A stretch of 64,000 nucleotides of DNA from Salvelinus alpinus (taxonomy: Eukaryota > Chordata > Actinopteri > Salmoniformes > Salmonidae). The stretch spans positions 9,599,805-9,663,804 of the forward strand of contig NC_092120.1 in the NCBI RefSeq assembly GCF_045679555.1, written 5' to 3'. Both the position numbers and the translations under genes were made by a program. The notes beneath the pieces are model-generated. The model did not search any database, was not told where the DNA came from, and saw only the letters and a program-made list of their open reading frames with translations. Of the stretch, positions 1-63,870 are shown in pieces (within the stretch, counting starts at the first letter, position 1; every line of letters starts with the position of its first letter).

Positions 1-158
1 TGTCATCTCTGGTTCTTTACTGAAAAACGACTTCCTGTTGCACTAATCGGTCTATTCTGATAGGATGGGCAAACAATTTCATAGAGATGAATAACTCCTC
101 TACTCTCGTTCTCCCTTAATCTCTGCCTCGCCTCCTCTCTCTCTGTCTCTCTCTCTGT

Positions 159-191
<33 letters not shown>

Positions 192-345
192 ATCCTGGGG
201 GAGGGGTAAATTGTGAGTGTGTATGAAGCGGTCAGGGGGCTAGGGGGGGTAAACTGTGAGCACATGGGAATTTAGTTTCCCTCTGAGACTGGAGGGGATA
301 AGAGGGAGGGGAGGTCTGCTTTTTATTAGATCTTCGAATTCATCC

Positions 346-490
<145 letters not shown>

Positions 491-603
491 ATTGATGTGC
501 ATGGATATGGTGGATATGGCTAGAGTTACTGTAGCCTCATTAATACAGGTACAAACCAGCGACATGAGAGACACATACACACACCCACGCATATAATCTA
601 TCA

Positions 604-692
<89 letters not shown>
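604..692. repeat. (CA)n microsatellite
   Basis: Uninterrupted CA dinucleotide run of about 88 bases. Confidence 0.98.
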
Positions 693-695
<3 letters not shown>

Positions 696-1420
696 AGCCA
701 TACTGGGTAGGGCCTCAGTCAGGGAGAAAGACAGGGAGAGGAGGGGGAAGGAGAGAGAGATTGAAGGAATTAAGCAATAAGACTAGAGAGGGTGCAATAT
801 GGCGATCAGTGGCATGGCTGTGGTGCGCCTGGCCTGGTGCAGTCAAAGGGAAGAGACCAAGCCACTTACTGGGTTAGGGGTTAGGAACAGTGTGCAGTTG
901 CGCATGAGGTCATTCTAATGACAAAACAAGACATATGGGGATAGTTCACTCAAATTTCATAATTAGTTAATCTCTTTCTTACCTTGTCGTCTAGAATGGG
1001 CCGGGAGAAACGGCAGTCTTCAGTGTGTGTGTAGGTTGCTGGTGTTTTATGAGGCGTAGACGCCGTCTCTCTAAACAGGCCCAGCTGGCCTTCAATAACA
1101 CAGGAAAGGATCTGCACTGGAGCAGGCTAACACCCACTGACACACACAAACACACACACACACACACACAGTCATACGCATTTACAGCATGACATTGGAC
1201 ATTAAAGATCAAGGTGTATTTCTAGAAACTTCAATAGAAACATTTTAAAAAGTTAGTGTTACTTTAGTTAGCTTCCAAATCTGGGCCTTCCATGGTGTAT
1301 AGGCAGGCATGACCCATGTTGTACAGAGACTAGACCTATTAGGGCTGGGGCAGGTCGATTGATGCCATAATAAAACTCTCTTCCTCTTTCCCTCCTCCCT
1401 CCCCCCATCTCTCTCTATAG

Positions 1421-51734
<50,314 letters not shown>

Positions 51735-52541
51735 GAACGCCCACTCGCGCCATGGAGACCAGTTCTTGATTCGAGGAGGCTGTTTGGGAGGAGTTCCACC
51801 TCTTGAGTGAAATTAAACTGAAAGGAGATCTGCAGGCAGACTGCAAACTCACAGATCAAAGGTTCTTTACCCCTTTTAAAGCTGATCTGTCATCAGTGAT
51901 TGGACTGCAAGCTCACAGGCCAAAGGCTGAAGTGCCATTAAGACTTGTATTCAAACAGCACCAGAGAGACTGGGAACAACCCACACAGATGGAACTACAC
52001 ACATTAACACTATTTAAGCAAACACAATGACTTGGATGTATATGAGGCCTCAAGACAAGTAGAATGGACTCTGGTTCTAACCCTGCTTGTAGTTTAATAT
52101 GTTTCTATGCACCGCTTGCCCCTGTGGGTTAGACTACTTGGGGATCTGTATGGTTGGATAATTCAGTTGGAGCTAACCAGCCTGGCTTACTTCAAATGGA
52201 GTTACCATCTGATGTCAGTGACTTTGTGTCCGCCTGCTTTCACTGTTAAATACATTCCACCATTGATCAAATGCACACACACACACACACACACACAAAT
52301 ACACGCGCGCACATGCGAGCACACACACGCATGCATGCATACATGCATGCACACAAACACAGGGGGCTGTATATATATCTATGGATGGTGTATGTGCAAT
52401 ATTGGGACATTCTGTGTGATACTGAAGCTTGTTTACACTGGTATTATTTTATTAGAACTTGATGTTCAAATTCCTTGTGTATATTGTTTAGTTAGTATAC
52501 TATTGTCTATGTGAGTGTTTTTGTTGGCATATTAGTATATA
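51735..52541 (+). other. itga8: Probable itga8 3' untranslated region
   Basis: Follows the stop codon and contains a CA/ATGC-rich stretch near 52270-52370. I see no canonical AATAAA before the Tc1 relic at 52542, so the end of the transcript is not placed. Confidence 0.5.
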
Positions 52542-53045
52542 CAGTGCCTTCGGGAACTATTCAGACCCCTTTACTTTTTTGAAACAAAATTATGTTACAG
52601 CCTTATTCTAAAATGGATTAAATCATTATTTTCCCTCATCAAGCTACACACAGTACCCCATAATGACAAAGCAAAAACAGGTTTTTAGACATTTTTTCAA
52701 ATTTCTTAAAAATAAAAAACTGACCTATTACATTTACATAAGTATTCAGACCCTTAACTCAGTCTGAGGTCCTAAGCGCCCCGAAGCAGGTTTTCATCAA
52801 GGATCTCTCTGCACTTTGCTCTGTTCAGCTTTCCCTCGATCGCTGGGTCTGAATACTTATGTAAATGTGATATTTCCAAAAATATTTGCAAAAATGACTA
52901 AAAATCTGTTTTCGCTTTGTCATTATGGGGTATTGTGTGTAGATTGATGAGGGGGGGAAAACAATTGAATACATTTTTGAATAAGTCTGTGACATAACTA
53001 AATGTGGAAATAGTCAAGGGATCTGAATACCTTCCGAATGCACTG
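52542..53045. mobile_element. Deleted Tc1-like element (family A)
   Basis: 504 bases between TA at 52540-52541 and 53046-53047. Starts CAGTGCCTTCGGGAACTATT and ends with the reverse complement of the family A end. Nearly all of the transposase is gone. Confidence 0.87.
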
Positions 53046-53369
53046 TAAGTATTGAAAGAGAGAAGTGTTTATAATGGGTCCAACTGTTTAAAAAGAGAAC
53101 GTGGGACTGGGCTAAATACAAAAGGAACTACATTAACATTAGCATCCAATGTGAGAGGTTTAGGCCTAGATTCAATCAGAACAATTGTTAATAGGCGCTA
53201 GCTGACACCCCATAACTAGCCGACAAACCCAGAATGATTCCAAACACATTTAAAAAGAAAGGGAAAGTCAATGAATTACATATCAGAAAACACAACACCA
53301 AAGTATACAACATAATATTACTTCAATACAAAGCAAAAATGTAATAGCCTAACAATTTCAAGTGATTAG

Positions 53370-53650
53370 GTGATCTTCTAGGTCTATATAGCAGTAACCT
53401 CAAGGGCTGGCGGGGAGGCCAAGAGCACTAATCTGGAGGAAGGTGATCCTTTAGGCCTATATAGCAGTAATCTCAAGGGCTGGCGGGGAGGCCAAGAGCA
53501 CTAATCTGGAGGAAGGTGATCCTTTAGGCCTATATAGCAGTAACCTCAAGGGCTGGGAGTGGGGCCAAGAATACTAATCTGGAGGAAGGTGATGCTATAG
53601 GCCTATGTAGCAGTAACCTCAAGGGCTGGGAGTGGGGCCAAGAGTACTAA
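53370..53650. repeat. 73-bp tandem repeat, about 4 copies
   Basis: Unit contains GTGATCCTTTAGGCCTATAT, AGCAGTAACCTCAAGGGCTG and CTAATCTGGAGGAAG. The copies differ by several bases (GCGGGGAGGCC versus GAGTGGGGCC). Confidence 0.92.
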
Positions 53651-53689
53651 TAGGATATCATCAGGTCCCAGCTGGAATAAAATGAGTTG

Positions 53690-54860
53690 GTTGACTTTTT
53701 AATGGTCTACATAATGTTGTCTCATTTTAGGAACAGCATCAAATCTTTGAGCCAAAGAGAGGCTGAGGGAGGATTGATAGATTTCCAATCCAATAGAATT
53801 ATTCTGTGTGCCAACAGGGAGGCAAAGGCAATGGCATCTAGCTGTCTATTGGTCAGGGAAGGATTGTTGTTTGGTACTCCAAAAATAGCCAATTTCTGCA
53901 CTAGGCTGCCACTCAATATCAAATGCTTCAGAAAGTGTTTTAAATATAGTGGACCAGTAGTCTGCCAGACGGGGACAAAACCAGATTATGTGAGTCAAGT
54001 GCGCCAAGGAGCTTTTACACCGGTCACATGTACCATCAATATTTGGGTAGAATTTGGAGAGCCTGGCCTTACTGAAATGGATACAGTGAAGTATAAGGCT
54101 GAGCCGGGCACAAGAGGAGCTTCCACTTACCCTAAGCAAGACTTCGTCCGAGGTCTCTCAGCCAAGTTCCTTTTCCCGCTCAGATCTAATTTTATTAAGT
54201 GATGGGTTATCAAAGGACATGATTATCTCAAAAATATCTACATTTGGAAATACCTAAATACACTTGAATGGGGTGGATTGCCAATTTTGATGACCTCGCT
54301 ATCAAATGTAAAGGTGCCATCAATATAAAGGTCATTAAAGTTAGTAAGGCCATTCCTCTGCCACAGACTTCAAGCTGAATCCAGTTTGGCTGGAAGGAAG
54401 AGGTGATTATTACATATAGGAACTTGAATAGAGAATTCACAGAATTTAAAGTGTTGACGGAATTAAGGCCAAATTTTAAGAGTATTGACAACAATTGGAT
54501 TGGATGTGTAGCGCGAAGCTGAAATAGTAAAATTGAAGGTAACTAAAGCTGACAAAGAGGAAGAGAAATAGGAGTTGACTTCTGTTTGACACCAGTCAGT
54601 TTCTGGGGTGTGAAGCCAGTAAACAATATTTTGTATATTCGCTGCCCAGCAATAATGCATAAAGTTAGGAAGGACTTGTGTGTTCTATCTCTCTGGAGGA
54701 ATGCTTTATGTATTATTGGACTCCCACCGCTCCCCCCAAAAAGATATAAGCTTATCCACTAAAGTGAAAAAAGGCTTGGGTAGAAAAATAGCTGATGTTT
54801 GGCAGTGTCGGAGGTGTAACTGGATTAGAGCAGTCAAATCGGTGAGCAGCTGCTCTTGAT
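53690..54860 (-). mobile_element. L1/Tx1-type LINE fragment, ORF2 C-terminal part
   Basis: Minus-strand frames read FMHYCWAANIQNIVYWLHTP (about 54660), SNPIVVNTLKIWP, then a Zn-knuckle-like block (SKARLSKFYPNIDGTCDRCK, LTHIIWFCPRLADYW) and AIAFASLLAHRIILLDWKS. These are the blocks after the RT in L1-clade ORF2. Frameshifts near 54180, 54490 and 53850 make it a relic. The 5' part of the element is absent. Confidence 0.78.
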
Positions 54861-56592
54861 CACTGTCATGAAGCCACAGCTTCCCACTGGCGTTAGAAGT
54901 TCAGAACGAGAAAGTGTAGGCTATATAGAAATAATGACGCTCTAATTGAAAATCATTCAACTAAATAATGAGGATTTCTATCAGCCTAATCGAGGTGAAG
55001 ATTACATCTCACATTCTAGTGTTCGAACTTGTAAACAAGGCTACATGGGATTTCTCTTAATGCGACGCTGTGCAGCCAATGGAAAATTCCGATTTAGGTA
55101 TAATGCCAGGAGCCCTTGTGGATTTGACAGCTCTAACGCAGTTCACCTCCGACACCGCCAAAACAACCTCTATGCAGATGTCGGCTAAAGTGGATCTGAT
55201 TGAATAGAGAAATAAGAGAGTAAGGTTCAAACTTAATTTCTATTCACTTCCCTTCTAGTAATTCACAGTATGTAATATGAAGGATTCTCGTCACAAATTT
55301 GATTTGTTTTTTGTTTTTGTACTGAAGAATACTGAAAGATTATTGAAATAAAGTGCCCTTAATTGCCAAGTGTACATGTTCTAATATTGTTTACTGTATT
55401 AAGGTGTGGTTCCTCGCTGTCTCTTATCACTTTATTTTTATTGTGAACAATTGTTTTTATTGAATCACATCAAAACCAATACAATCAATAAAAAAACAAT
55501 ACAATTTCCCCCCCTTTTTGATCAACACCACTGCCCCTGACACCCCAACCCCCCCTCCTATCACTTTCTACATTGACCTATTCCATCGGAGAAGCTAATG
55601 GACTCATTCCAGGAATGGACTCATTCCAGCTATCACAGAAGCAACAACAGGAATGCTGGACAGTACATCAGAGAAGACATCTGACATCAGAGGGCAGAAG
55701 AGAGCTGCCAGTCACAGCGAAAGAGAACTCAACTCACCCAAATGCTGCCTCAGTAGTCCCTCCAGAGGAATACTGCAGTTGTATTGGACATTTCAAGGTT
55801 CACAAAACCCCAGTTAAGGTCGCTCATTAAAAATACACACTCAGGACATTATACAGACCATTTTCGGGTCTTGGGGAAAAAACGATCAAATTTAATAAAA
55901 CTCACAAAGGGAAATATATTAGAATCTGTAGGTATAAATATTTTTTATCCTTGTCAGAGATCACATTATTACATGGAAGGCAATTTGAGGTATTTTCCAG
56001 CATTTGGAAAACAATATATTATTTTCATTTACTCTTTGCTTGATCTCTATTGTTTTAGAAAGATGGTATGAGTAACTTTGGGAAGATATATTTTTTACTT
56101 TGGCAACTACAGTAGGGATAAATATGAACAGGATGAACAATACATTGTAAACATTGTCTTACAGATACTGACATATGAACCAAACGTACATTCAAAAACA
56201 TTCCCTTATGAAATCGAGACATTATTACAACTCACTGCAAACCAAATGTAGACACACAAAGATGACGTAATAAATTAGTGATAAATTAGTTTCTTTACAG
56301 AGGATGATACCACTGTAGTATTATATTTACTATAAATAAACCACTAAATTCCCTCCATGATAAAATAAACGGAAAATAACAGAAAGTATATAAAAAAAGA
56401 GTTAAAGATTCCATTTACTGTCTGGATTCGTGGAATTATGCAACAGGCCGCAGCATGCCATCCTCTGTGCTGAGACGGATAATACATATTGTTTTAATAC
56501 ATTTGGCTCAGCATAGTTAAGGGATTAGAATCAACACAACTAGTGTCAGGCTTCAAGAGTTCACTTCTATCCTCACTGAGAGCATTCACCTG
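54861..56592. other. Intergenic stretch between itga8 and hjv
   Basis: Mostly AT-rich. A segment at about 55015-55200 (CAGCCAATGGAAAATTCC to GATGTCGGCTAAAGTGGATC) looks like part of a dispersed repeat, from memory only. C-rich runs occur near 55505-55560. No gene recognised. Confidence 0.45.
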
Positions 56593-56594
56593 TA

Positions 56595-56600
56595 TTTATT
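56595..56600 (-). promoter_or_regulatory. hjv: Candidate polyadenylation signal of hjv
   Basis: TTTATT on the plus strand is AATAAA on the minus strand, about 195 bases after the hjv stop codon. It is the first canonical signal I see downstream of the stop. Confidence 0.45.
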
Positions 56601-56792
56601 CCTATCAACATTATTTTCCTGCTGGAAGAAAACAAATCAGGGAAACATTGACTTTTGTAACCAGTCACAATGCCACTGGGTTCCAACCAGTCAAAGGTGA
56701 TGCCTGTTGTTTATGAAACAAGGCCATCAAGTATGAAGAAAGAGCATCTGCTCGGTCACAGACTATGCCCAAAGCTCCTACCAGTCACTAGT

Positions 56793-57455
56793 TCATAAAC
56801 ACTGCCCCGTCCACAGAGCCAACAGATGCTCTGATAGGACGGCCACAGCCAGGATCAGAGGCAGACATGGGCTACTCCCATCGGCCTTGCCCACCAGTAG
56901 CAGATGCACCTTATTGGGGTCTGAGATCATTCCCCGGGCGTCTTCCAGGGCCGCCACGGCCGCCGTACTGGAGTTGAGGTCCCCTGTGGCCAGCAGGTCA
57001 AACAGGCAGGCCTGGTAGTAGATGTCCCTAGCAGGGAGGAGGGCTGCACAATGGACATGGGCTGCAGCAGAGGGCTGGCTGGAGGAAGAGGAGGAAAGGG
57101 AGGAGGAAGAAGAGGGGCTGGGTAGCGTCTCTAGGCGCTGTGAAGGTGGGCAGCCATATACACACAGCTGCAGGTCCTGCTCGGGGGTGAATGCTTCAGC
57201 AATGGCACTTGGCGAGCGTACTGACAGGCCCAGGGACCGCCCACTCTGACGCACCACCAGGGTGGTGCCGATGTGGGCAGCACGGATCTCAGCCTGGCGC
57301 CCAGGCAGATCAGAGTGGACGCTCAGGCTGTGCTGGCCCTGCCTCTCCCCGCTGGTCACTGAGCCGTCCAAGAAGGCTGCGGGAACGTTGTCCAGCTCCG
57401 CCTGGTAGATCTGCTGCTCGATACACTGGCGCCAGTTCTTAAAGATGATGGTAAT
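56793..57455 (-). CDS. hjv: hjv exon 3 (C-terminal RGM domain and GPI signal)
   Basis: Starts in phase 0 after CTCCACCAG and reads [61 protein letters not shown], then a Ser-rich linker, [16 protein letters not shown] and ALEDARG. It ends with a hydrophobic tail and stop. Confidence 0.93.
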   Translation of the reverse strand: MTIIFKNWRQCIEQQIYQAELDNVPAAFLDGSVTSGERQGQHSLSVHSDLPGRQAEIRAAHIGTTLVVRQSGRSLGLSVRSPSAIAEAFTPEQDLQLCVYGCPPSQRLETLPSPSSSSSLSSSSSSQPSAAAHVHCAALLPARDIYYQACLFDLLATGDLNSSTAAVAALEDARGMISDPNKVHLLLVGKADGSSPCLPLILAVAVLSEHLLALWTGQCL

Positions 57456-59209
57456 CTGGTGGAGAGACACCCCTGTTGTTACACACACCCTTCCAATGAG
57501 CTAGACCTACGTATGCTTTATTTATGTATAAAGAAATGTCATGCATTGTACGTAGTTATATTTTAAAGGTCCAATGAAGCAATTTTTATCTCAATAATAA
57601 ATCATTTCTGGGTAATAACTAAGTATCTTACTGTGATTATTTTCACTCAAAATTGTCCCCCCAAAAATGTAAGTTTCTTGGCAAAAAGCAATTTCTCAAG
57701 CAAGAGCGGGGAGGGAAAACTGAAAACTAGCTGTCACAGATCCCTCTGGAAATGTCATTACGCACACCTGGTCCCTATTCCCAGTTGATTAGTAACTGTA
57801 TAAGTGTGCCCTTTGTTCACCATTGTCCTGTCGATTATTGTTCCAATGTCCGTTGGTCGTGTGAGTACCTGTGCTGTGTGTTTTGGCTTTTGTGCCATTG
57901 TGGATTGCGCAGATGATTACGGGTCTCGTCCCGTGTGATAATCATTGTGCGCTTGTGTTATTTATTCGTGTTACTCCTCGCACTTTTGTTTGGATTTCAA
58001 CCCTGTGTTTTGTATACATGTTTGTTTGGTCTTCATCCCCGTGCCGTGCTGTAATTTGGGAAATAAAAAACCCTATTACGCATTCCTGTGCCTGTCTCCC
58101 GATCCTCCATACCAACGTGACACTAGCTGTTATTGGCAGAGAGGTTTGGAACTCTCTTTCTTATTGCCGTGTTACCGAATTTACCGCCTGGTGATGTCAC
58201 CGGGAAGGCCAAAACTCCATCCCACTAAAACAGGCAGAAATTTCAGGTGGCCTTTTCAAACAGCTCTTACACTAAAAGGGCATTATCATAATTTTCACAG
58301 TATTATTCAAACCTCAGGGTAGAAAATCAAATTTTTGACTGTACTGGGCCTTTAAGAACGGATCGTAAATTGTATAATTTTTTATATAAAATATTATTTA
58401 CTATATATTATTTTAGAAATGAGGCCTACCGTGATGAGAGCCGTGGCATACGCCCCTCCTCTCATGGGGGCGCTAGTTGCCTGAACGTATAGATACTCAT
58501 TATCTATCAGTGGCCAGGCCCCTTGTACAGCGCACGTCTGGAACTCATCACGGAAGGTGCGAACATGGGGATCCCCGAACACCCCACAGTGGAGATAGTC
58601 AGGGGTCCGGCCCTCACGCTGGAGGTAGCCCTTCTCGTAGATACAGGCGTCCCCAGAGATGGGGGCCTGTGGCAGGGGCCGGGGCTGAGCGGTGGGGCCT
58701 GTCCTGGGGCAGCTGTGCTGGATGAGGAGGTCCTCGATGCCCTGCACGGCTGAGTGGTAGGCCAGGTCGCCCCGGCAGGCACGGGCCATGCGGCGGGTAC
58801 ACATGGCATAGGAGCGGAGGGCACTGCAGTAGCCCGCATTGCCCTCTCTGCTGCCGCCTCCTCCGCCCCCACCGCTGCCCCCAAGGTCCAGGGTGACAGC
58901 TACAAAGTCAGAGTTGCACCTCAGGATGTGACAGGATGCCCATACTGTGGGAGGAGGGAGAGAGGTGGAAGCTCCAGTTTATTAATCATTAATAGCGTAA
59001 CAATAGTAGGAGAAAAAAAGATGTCTTTCCATTGAGCATGTAACAGAAATATCACAGTTGCTTGACATTATTGGGAAGTTTGAAGACAATAGCTGTGGAT
59101 CATAGAAAGCACCTTGCAGGCAGCACAGGTGAAACAGTAGCAATGCCACTATGACGCTGCGTTTCCATGACAGCTGTGAGTAGTGGCTGCAAAGGGCCAG
59201 TGTCCCCAT
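56793..59209 (-). CDS. hjv: Hemojuvelin (repulsive guidance molecule family), complete, 3 coding exons
   Basis: Encodes a 424-residue GPI-anchored BMP co-receptor; hemojuvelin drives hepcidin expression and iron control. Joined exons: 59113-59209, 58430-58944, 56793-57455. Residues about 17-32 are a hydrophobic signal ([14 protein letters not shown]). CHILRCN at 37-43 starts the N-terminal RGM domain. A Gly-rich run at 54-63 (one Ser) and RGD at 90-92 follow. FGDPH at 155-159 is the autocatalytic Asp-Pro cleavage site within the von Willebrand D-like domain. [11 protein letters not shown] and a hydrophobic C-terminus ([18 protein letters not shown]) follow. Human hemojuvelin is 426 residues. 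The Gly-rich insert and [17 protein letters not shown] favour hemojuvelin over RGMa or RGMb; an RGMa-like duplicate is less likely. Confidence 0.88.
57567..58351. mobile_element. piggyBac-type MITE, copy 2, with solo LTR insert
   Basis: Flanked by TTAA (57563-57566 and 58352-58355). Ends AGGTCCAATGAAGC and ACTGGGCCT match copy 1 (5697-6113). A 391-base solo LTR interrupts it. It lies in the second hjv intron and makes up about four fifths of it. Confidence 0.78.
57732..58122 (+). mobile_element. Solo LTR 2 (391 bp)
   Basis: Begins TGTCACAGATCC and ends CCAACGTGACA (TGTCAC pairs with GTGACA), flanked by the 5-base duplication CTAGC (57727-57731 and 58123-58127). It has an AAATAAAAAACCC polyadenylation-like region near 58060. 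No internal region remains. Confidence 0.85.
58430..58944 (-). CDS. hjv: hjv exon 2 (N-terminal RGM domain, FGDPH site)
   Basis: Reads [20 protein letters not shown], the Gly-rich run, [20 protein letters not shown] then [33 protein letters not shown] and [20 protein letters not shown]. Acceptor CCCACAG, donor GTAGGC, ends in phase 0. Confidence 0.94.
59113..59209 (-). CDS. hjv: hjv exon 1 (signal peptide)
   Basis: Minus-strand ATG at 59209 reads [20 protein letters not shown] then [12 protein letters not shown], a basic-hydrophobic signal peptide, ending one base into a Val codon at donor GTGCTT. The phase joins exactly to exon 2 across a 168-base intron. Confidence 0.85.
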
Positions 59210-59454
59210 CCCCTTCCAGCCTCAGGCCGAGGGCTGCAGACCAGGCTCAGGCTCAGTACAGGGGCTACAGATGCAGGCAGGGCATAGATAGAGACAGACA
59301 TTACACACTGTGGCCTGTAGGGGGAAACCCCCCACCACTACCACAGGCAGAATCTAGGCTCAACTCCAGTAGACCATTTGTCAAGATAGAGTGCAATTTG
59401 TATTGAATACAAATTGTAATATTTTATCATATAACAAGCGGATCACAAGATCTA

Positions 59455-61088
<1,634 letters not shown>

Positions 61089-61090
61089 TA

Positions 61091-61384
61091 ATTGTAAGTA
61101 ATTAAGTAGATGTAGTTCATACCTATTTGAATAGATGCTAACTACTTTTTAAGGCTGTGTTTTGGTGCAAAACGATCTCCCACACTCTTGGAACCCATCA
61201 ACAGCACTCTGACTGACTGTTCTGCTTGGACATGGACAAGATGAAGACAATGGAGAGAACTGTTGACAAACAAACAGTCAAGAATCAGAGAAAAGCAACA
61301 CCATTGGTCACTATTTGGTCACATTTAGGAATAGGACCAATAATTTGATCAACAGTCTTAGTTTATGAAGGCATTCTTATCCAC
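61091..61384. other. Stretch upstream of hjv, no feature
   Basis: Between the Sleeping Beauty-type copy and solo LTR 3. I see nothing nameable. Confidence 0.5.
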
Positions 61385-61957
61385 TGTCATGTTTTGTCAT
61401 TGATTATCATGTCTTGTCCCTGTGCTTCCCTTCTATTCGTTTCCCTCTGCTGGTCTTATTAGGTTCTTTCCCTCTTTCTATCCCTCTCTCTCCCCCTCCC
61501 TCTCTCCCTCTCTCGCTCTCTCTCTCTATCGTTCCGTTCCTGCTCCCAGCTGTTCCTCATTCTCCTAACTACCTCATTTACTCTTTCACACCTGTCCCCT
61601 ATTTTGCCCTCTGATTAGAGTCCCTATTTCTCCCTCTGTTTTCCGCTTCTGTCCTTGTCGGATCCTTGTTTGATGTTTGCTGTTCTGTGTCCTTGTTCCG
61701 CCCTGTCGTGTTTTTGCCTTCTTCAGATGCTGCGTGTGAGCAGGTGTCTATGTCAGCTACGGCCTGTGCCTTCCCGAAGCGACCTGCAGTCTGTGGCCGC
61801 GTCTCCAGTCGTTCCTCTCTACTGACGAGAGGATTTCAGTTTTCCTGTTTTGGATTTACCTAAGATAATATCCAGGAGTATCGGGTTTTGTTTAAGACTG
61901 GAATAAAGACTCTGTTTCTATTAAGTCGCTTTTGGGTCCTCATTCACCAGCATAACA
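61385..61957 (+). mobile_element. Solo LTR 3 (573 bp)
   Basis: Begins TGTCATGTTTTG and ends CAGCATAACA, flanked by the 5-base duplication TCCAC (61380-61384 and 61958-61962). It contains a CT-rich run (61480-61530) and GAATAAAG near 61901. No internal region. Confidence 0.8.
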
Positions 61958-61962
61958 TCCAC

Positions 61963-63419
61963 CTGACCACCAGTCAGATCAGATCATGTTTGAAGCTGCC
62001 ATAATCATAGCCATAATAATAGTCCTATAATCTTCAGTATTTTCATTACAGAGCTTAAGTTTCCATACAGTAGATAAACTGCCCAAGTAACCTAACGTCT
62101 GTGGTAACCATTGGCATTGTAAACAATTATCTGTTAGTGTTGTGAAGCTAGGCTTGAGACAAAATATAGTAAAACAAAGAAAAACTATGGCTAACATGTG
62201 TGCCACAGCACTATGTATCAAAACCCCATTTTATGTTATATTTCAGTTCTTGGTATAAAGCAAGCATTTACCTGTCAAAGCTAGGCTACAACAATGTTGG
62301 TCACTTGGTCAATTGGGCATTTTTCAATTTGGACTCTTCTCCCTTTTCCGTTTGCCAGCGGAGAAGAACAAACAAGGGCCAGAGAAAGTCTCTCTTTGTC
62401 ATGTCCAATTTAGTAACCAAAAGGATGGCATTATTGTATTTGATTTATGTGTGGAAAGATCTAAGTTTAAGGAAAGGTGTAGGCCTACATTCTAGTAAGA
62501 CCTTCACAGAACTTATGTGCATTACATAGTGAAACCCTTTGGCAGTACAAGGCATTCCTAAAGCATTGGTGCCAAGAGTGCCTTTGAAAGCGTCATGGCA
62601 TGGGCCAGATTGAACCATGTGTGCAGTGCGTTTGTGTGTGGTCCTCTCTCTCTCTGAACCAACACTAAAGTCTGACCTTTATTACAGTTTGGCAGACCTG
62701 TGCAGTGCGCCAGGGAGAGGGGGTATGATGGGGAGGTTACGAGAGCAGCAGGGGCAGAAATAGAGTATGCTAAATATACCAGACTCTCTCTCTCTCCACC
62801 CAGCCCCTTTCCTTCATGTGTTCCCCTGGTCTGAAATAGTCAGGGCTACAAGGCAGAGGAGGGAAGGGTAAGCAGGTGTGCCCAACGGCAGTTCCAATAC
62901 TCAGGGAGGGAGTGGCTATGGCTACTAGTTGTCACAATCAGTCTTCAATCAGACACATCTTCAACTTACATTATCAAATGAATCTTCTTGAACTGTATTC
63001 CAACTAACAGCAGCAGTGTATAGAACTGCCCCAACCCAGTCTCTTCACTTCTGTTTTCAACGTTTTTCAATGCCCTAGATTGGTCTCCTTTTGTTGTCCG
63101 GTGGGCATTGTGTTCACTAGTGTAGTGGCTGAGGTCTGGAATGTCGACCAATGGATTCTGATGCAGCTGCACTTTTGGAGTGGGGGTGTATGCCCCCCCA
63201 CCTTTTTTGCACTGCTTTGAAAATCACAGTGACCTCACTCTGCACAGACCAACAACACTGACAGGGTCCTATTTGTTCCATCCATGAACAACAAATAATC
63301 ACTGTGCATACACACACAGACAGTCGCTTGTGAATTAAACATCAATACGGTACTACCTTTAGGGCAACACTGCACCCGTACACTTGTTAACCACAAAACC
63401 CTAACTCTCCTTCACACAC
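61963..63419. other. Intergenic, no gene recognised
   Basis: Ordinary sequence with short CT runs near 62645 and 62785. No exon, RNA gene or transposon end that I can support. Confidence 0.5.
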
Positions 63420-63650
63420 ACACACACACACATACGTTTGTTTTACTATCCTTGTGGGGTTCAAACCTAGCACTAACCCTTACCTAACTCTAACCCTAAC
63501 CTTAACCCTAACCCCAAACCCCTAAAACTAAACCTAAGCTTAAAACAGCCTTTTTCCTTGTGGGGAACAGCGAAATGTCCCCACTTGTTTGATTTGTTTT
63601 AGGCTACTACCCTTATGAGGATCTCTGGTCCCCACATGAATAGTAAAACC
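63420..63650. repeat. Dispersed repeat with telomere-like CCCTAA units, copy 2
   Basis: Same order as 42545-42800: CGTTTGTTTTACTATCCTTG, GTGGGG, about 80 bases of TAACCCTAA-like units, TTTTTCCTTGTGGGGAACAG, then GTCCCCAC and TAGTAAAACCAAAC. The CA tract follows directly. Confidence 0.72.
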
Positions 63651-63652
63651 AA

Positions 63653-63658
63653 ACACAC

Positions 63659-63695
<37 letters not shown>
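63653..63695. repeat. (CA)n microsatellite
   Basis: CA run of about 40 bases next to the telomere-like repeat. Confidence 0.93.
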
Positions 63696-63698
<3 letters not shown>

Positions 63699-63870
63699 CG
63701 TCACCATAGAGGTGGGTTGGTCACATGTGAGACTCAGATGTTTTTGCTCATGGCTTGGCCTGGAGTGACATGTCCATGTGGTTCTACATGTCAACTCCAG
63801 CTCACTTAAAGACCAGTGGTTTTCACTCATTCATTAGATCAATCCCCAACTTGTACTGGACACAAAGACC

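Noticed and set aside
57022..57249. Glu-rich plus-strand frame
   Set aside because: Antisense shadow of the Ser-rich linker of hjv exon 3.
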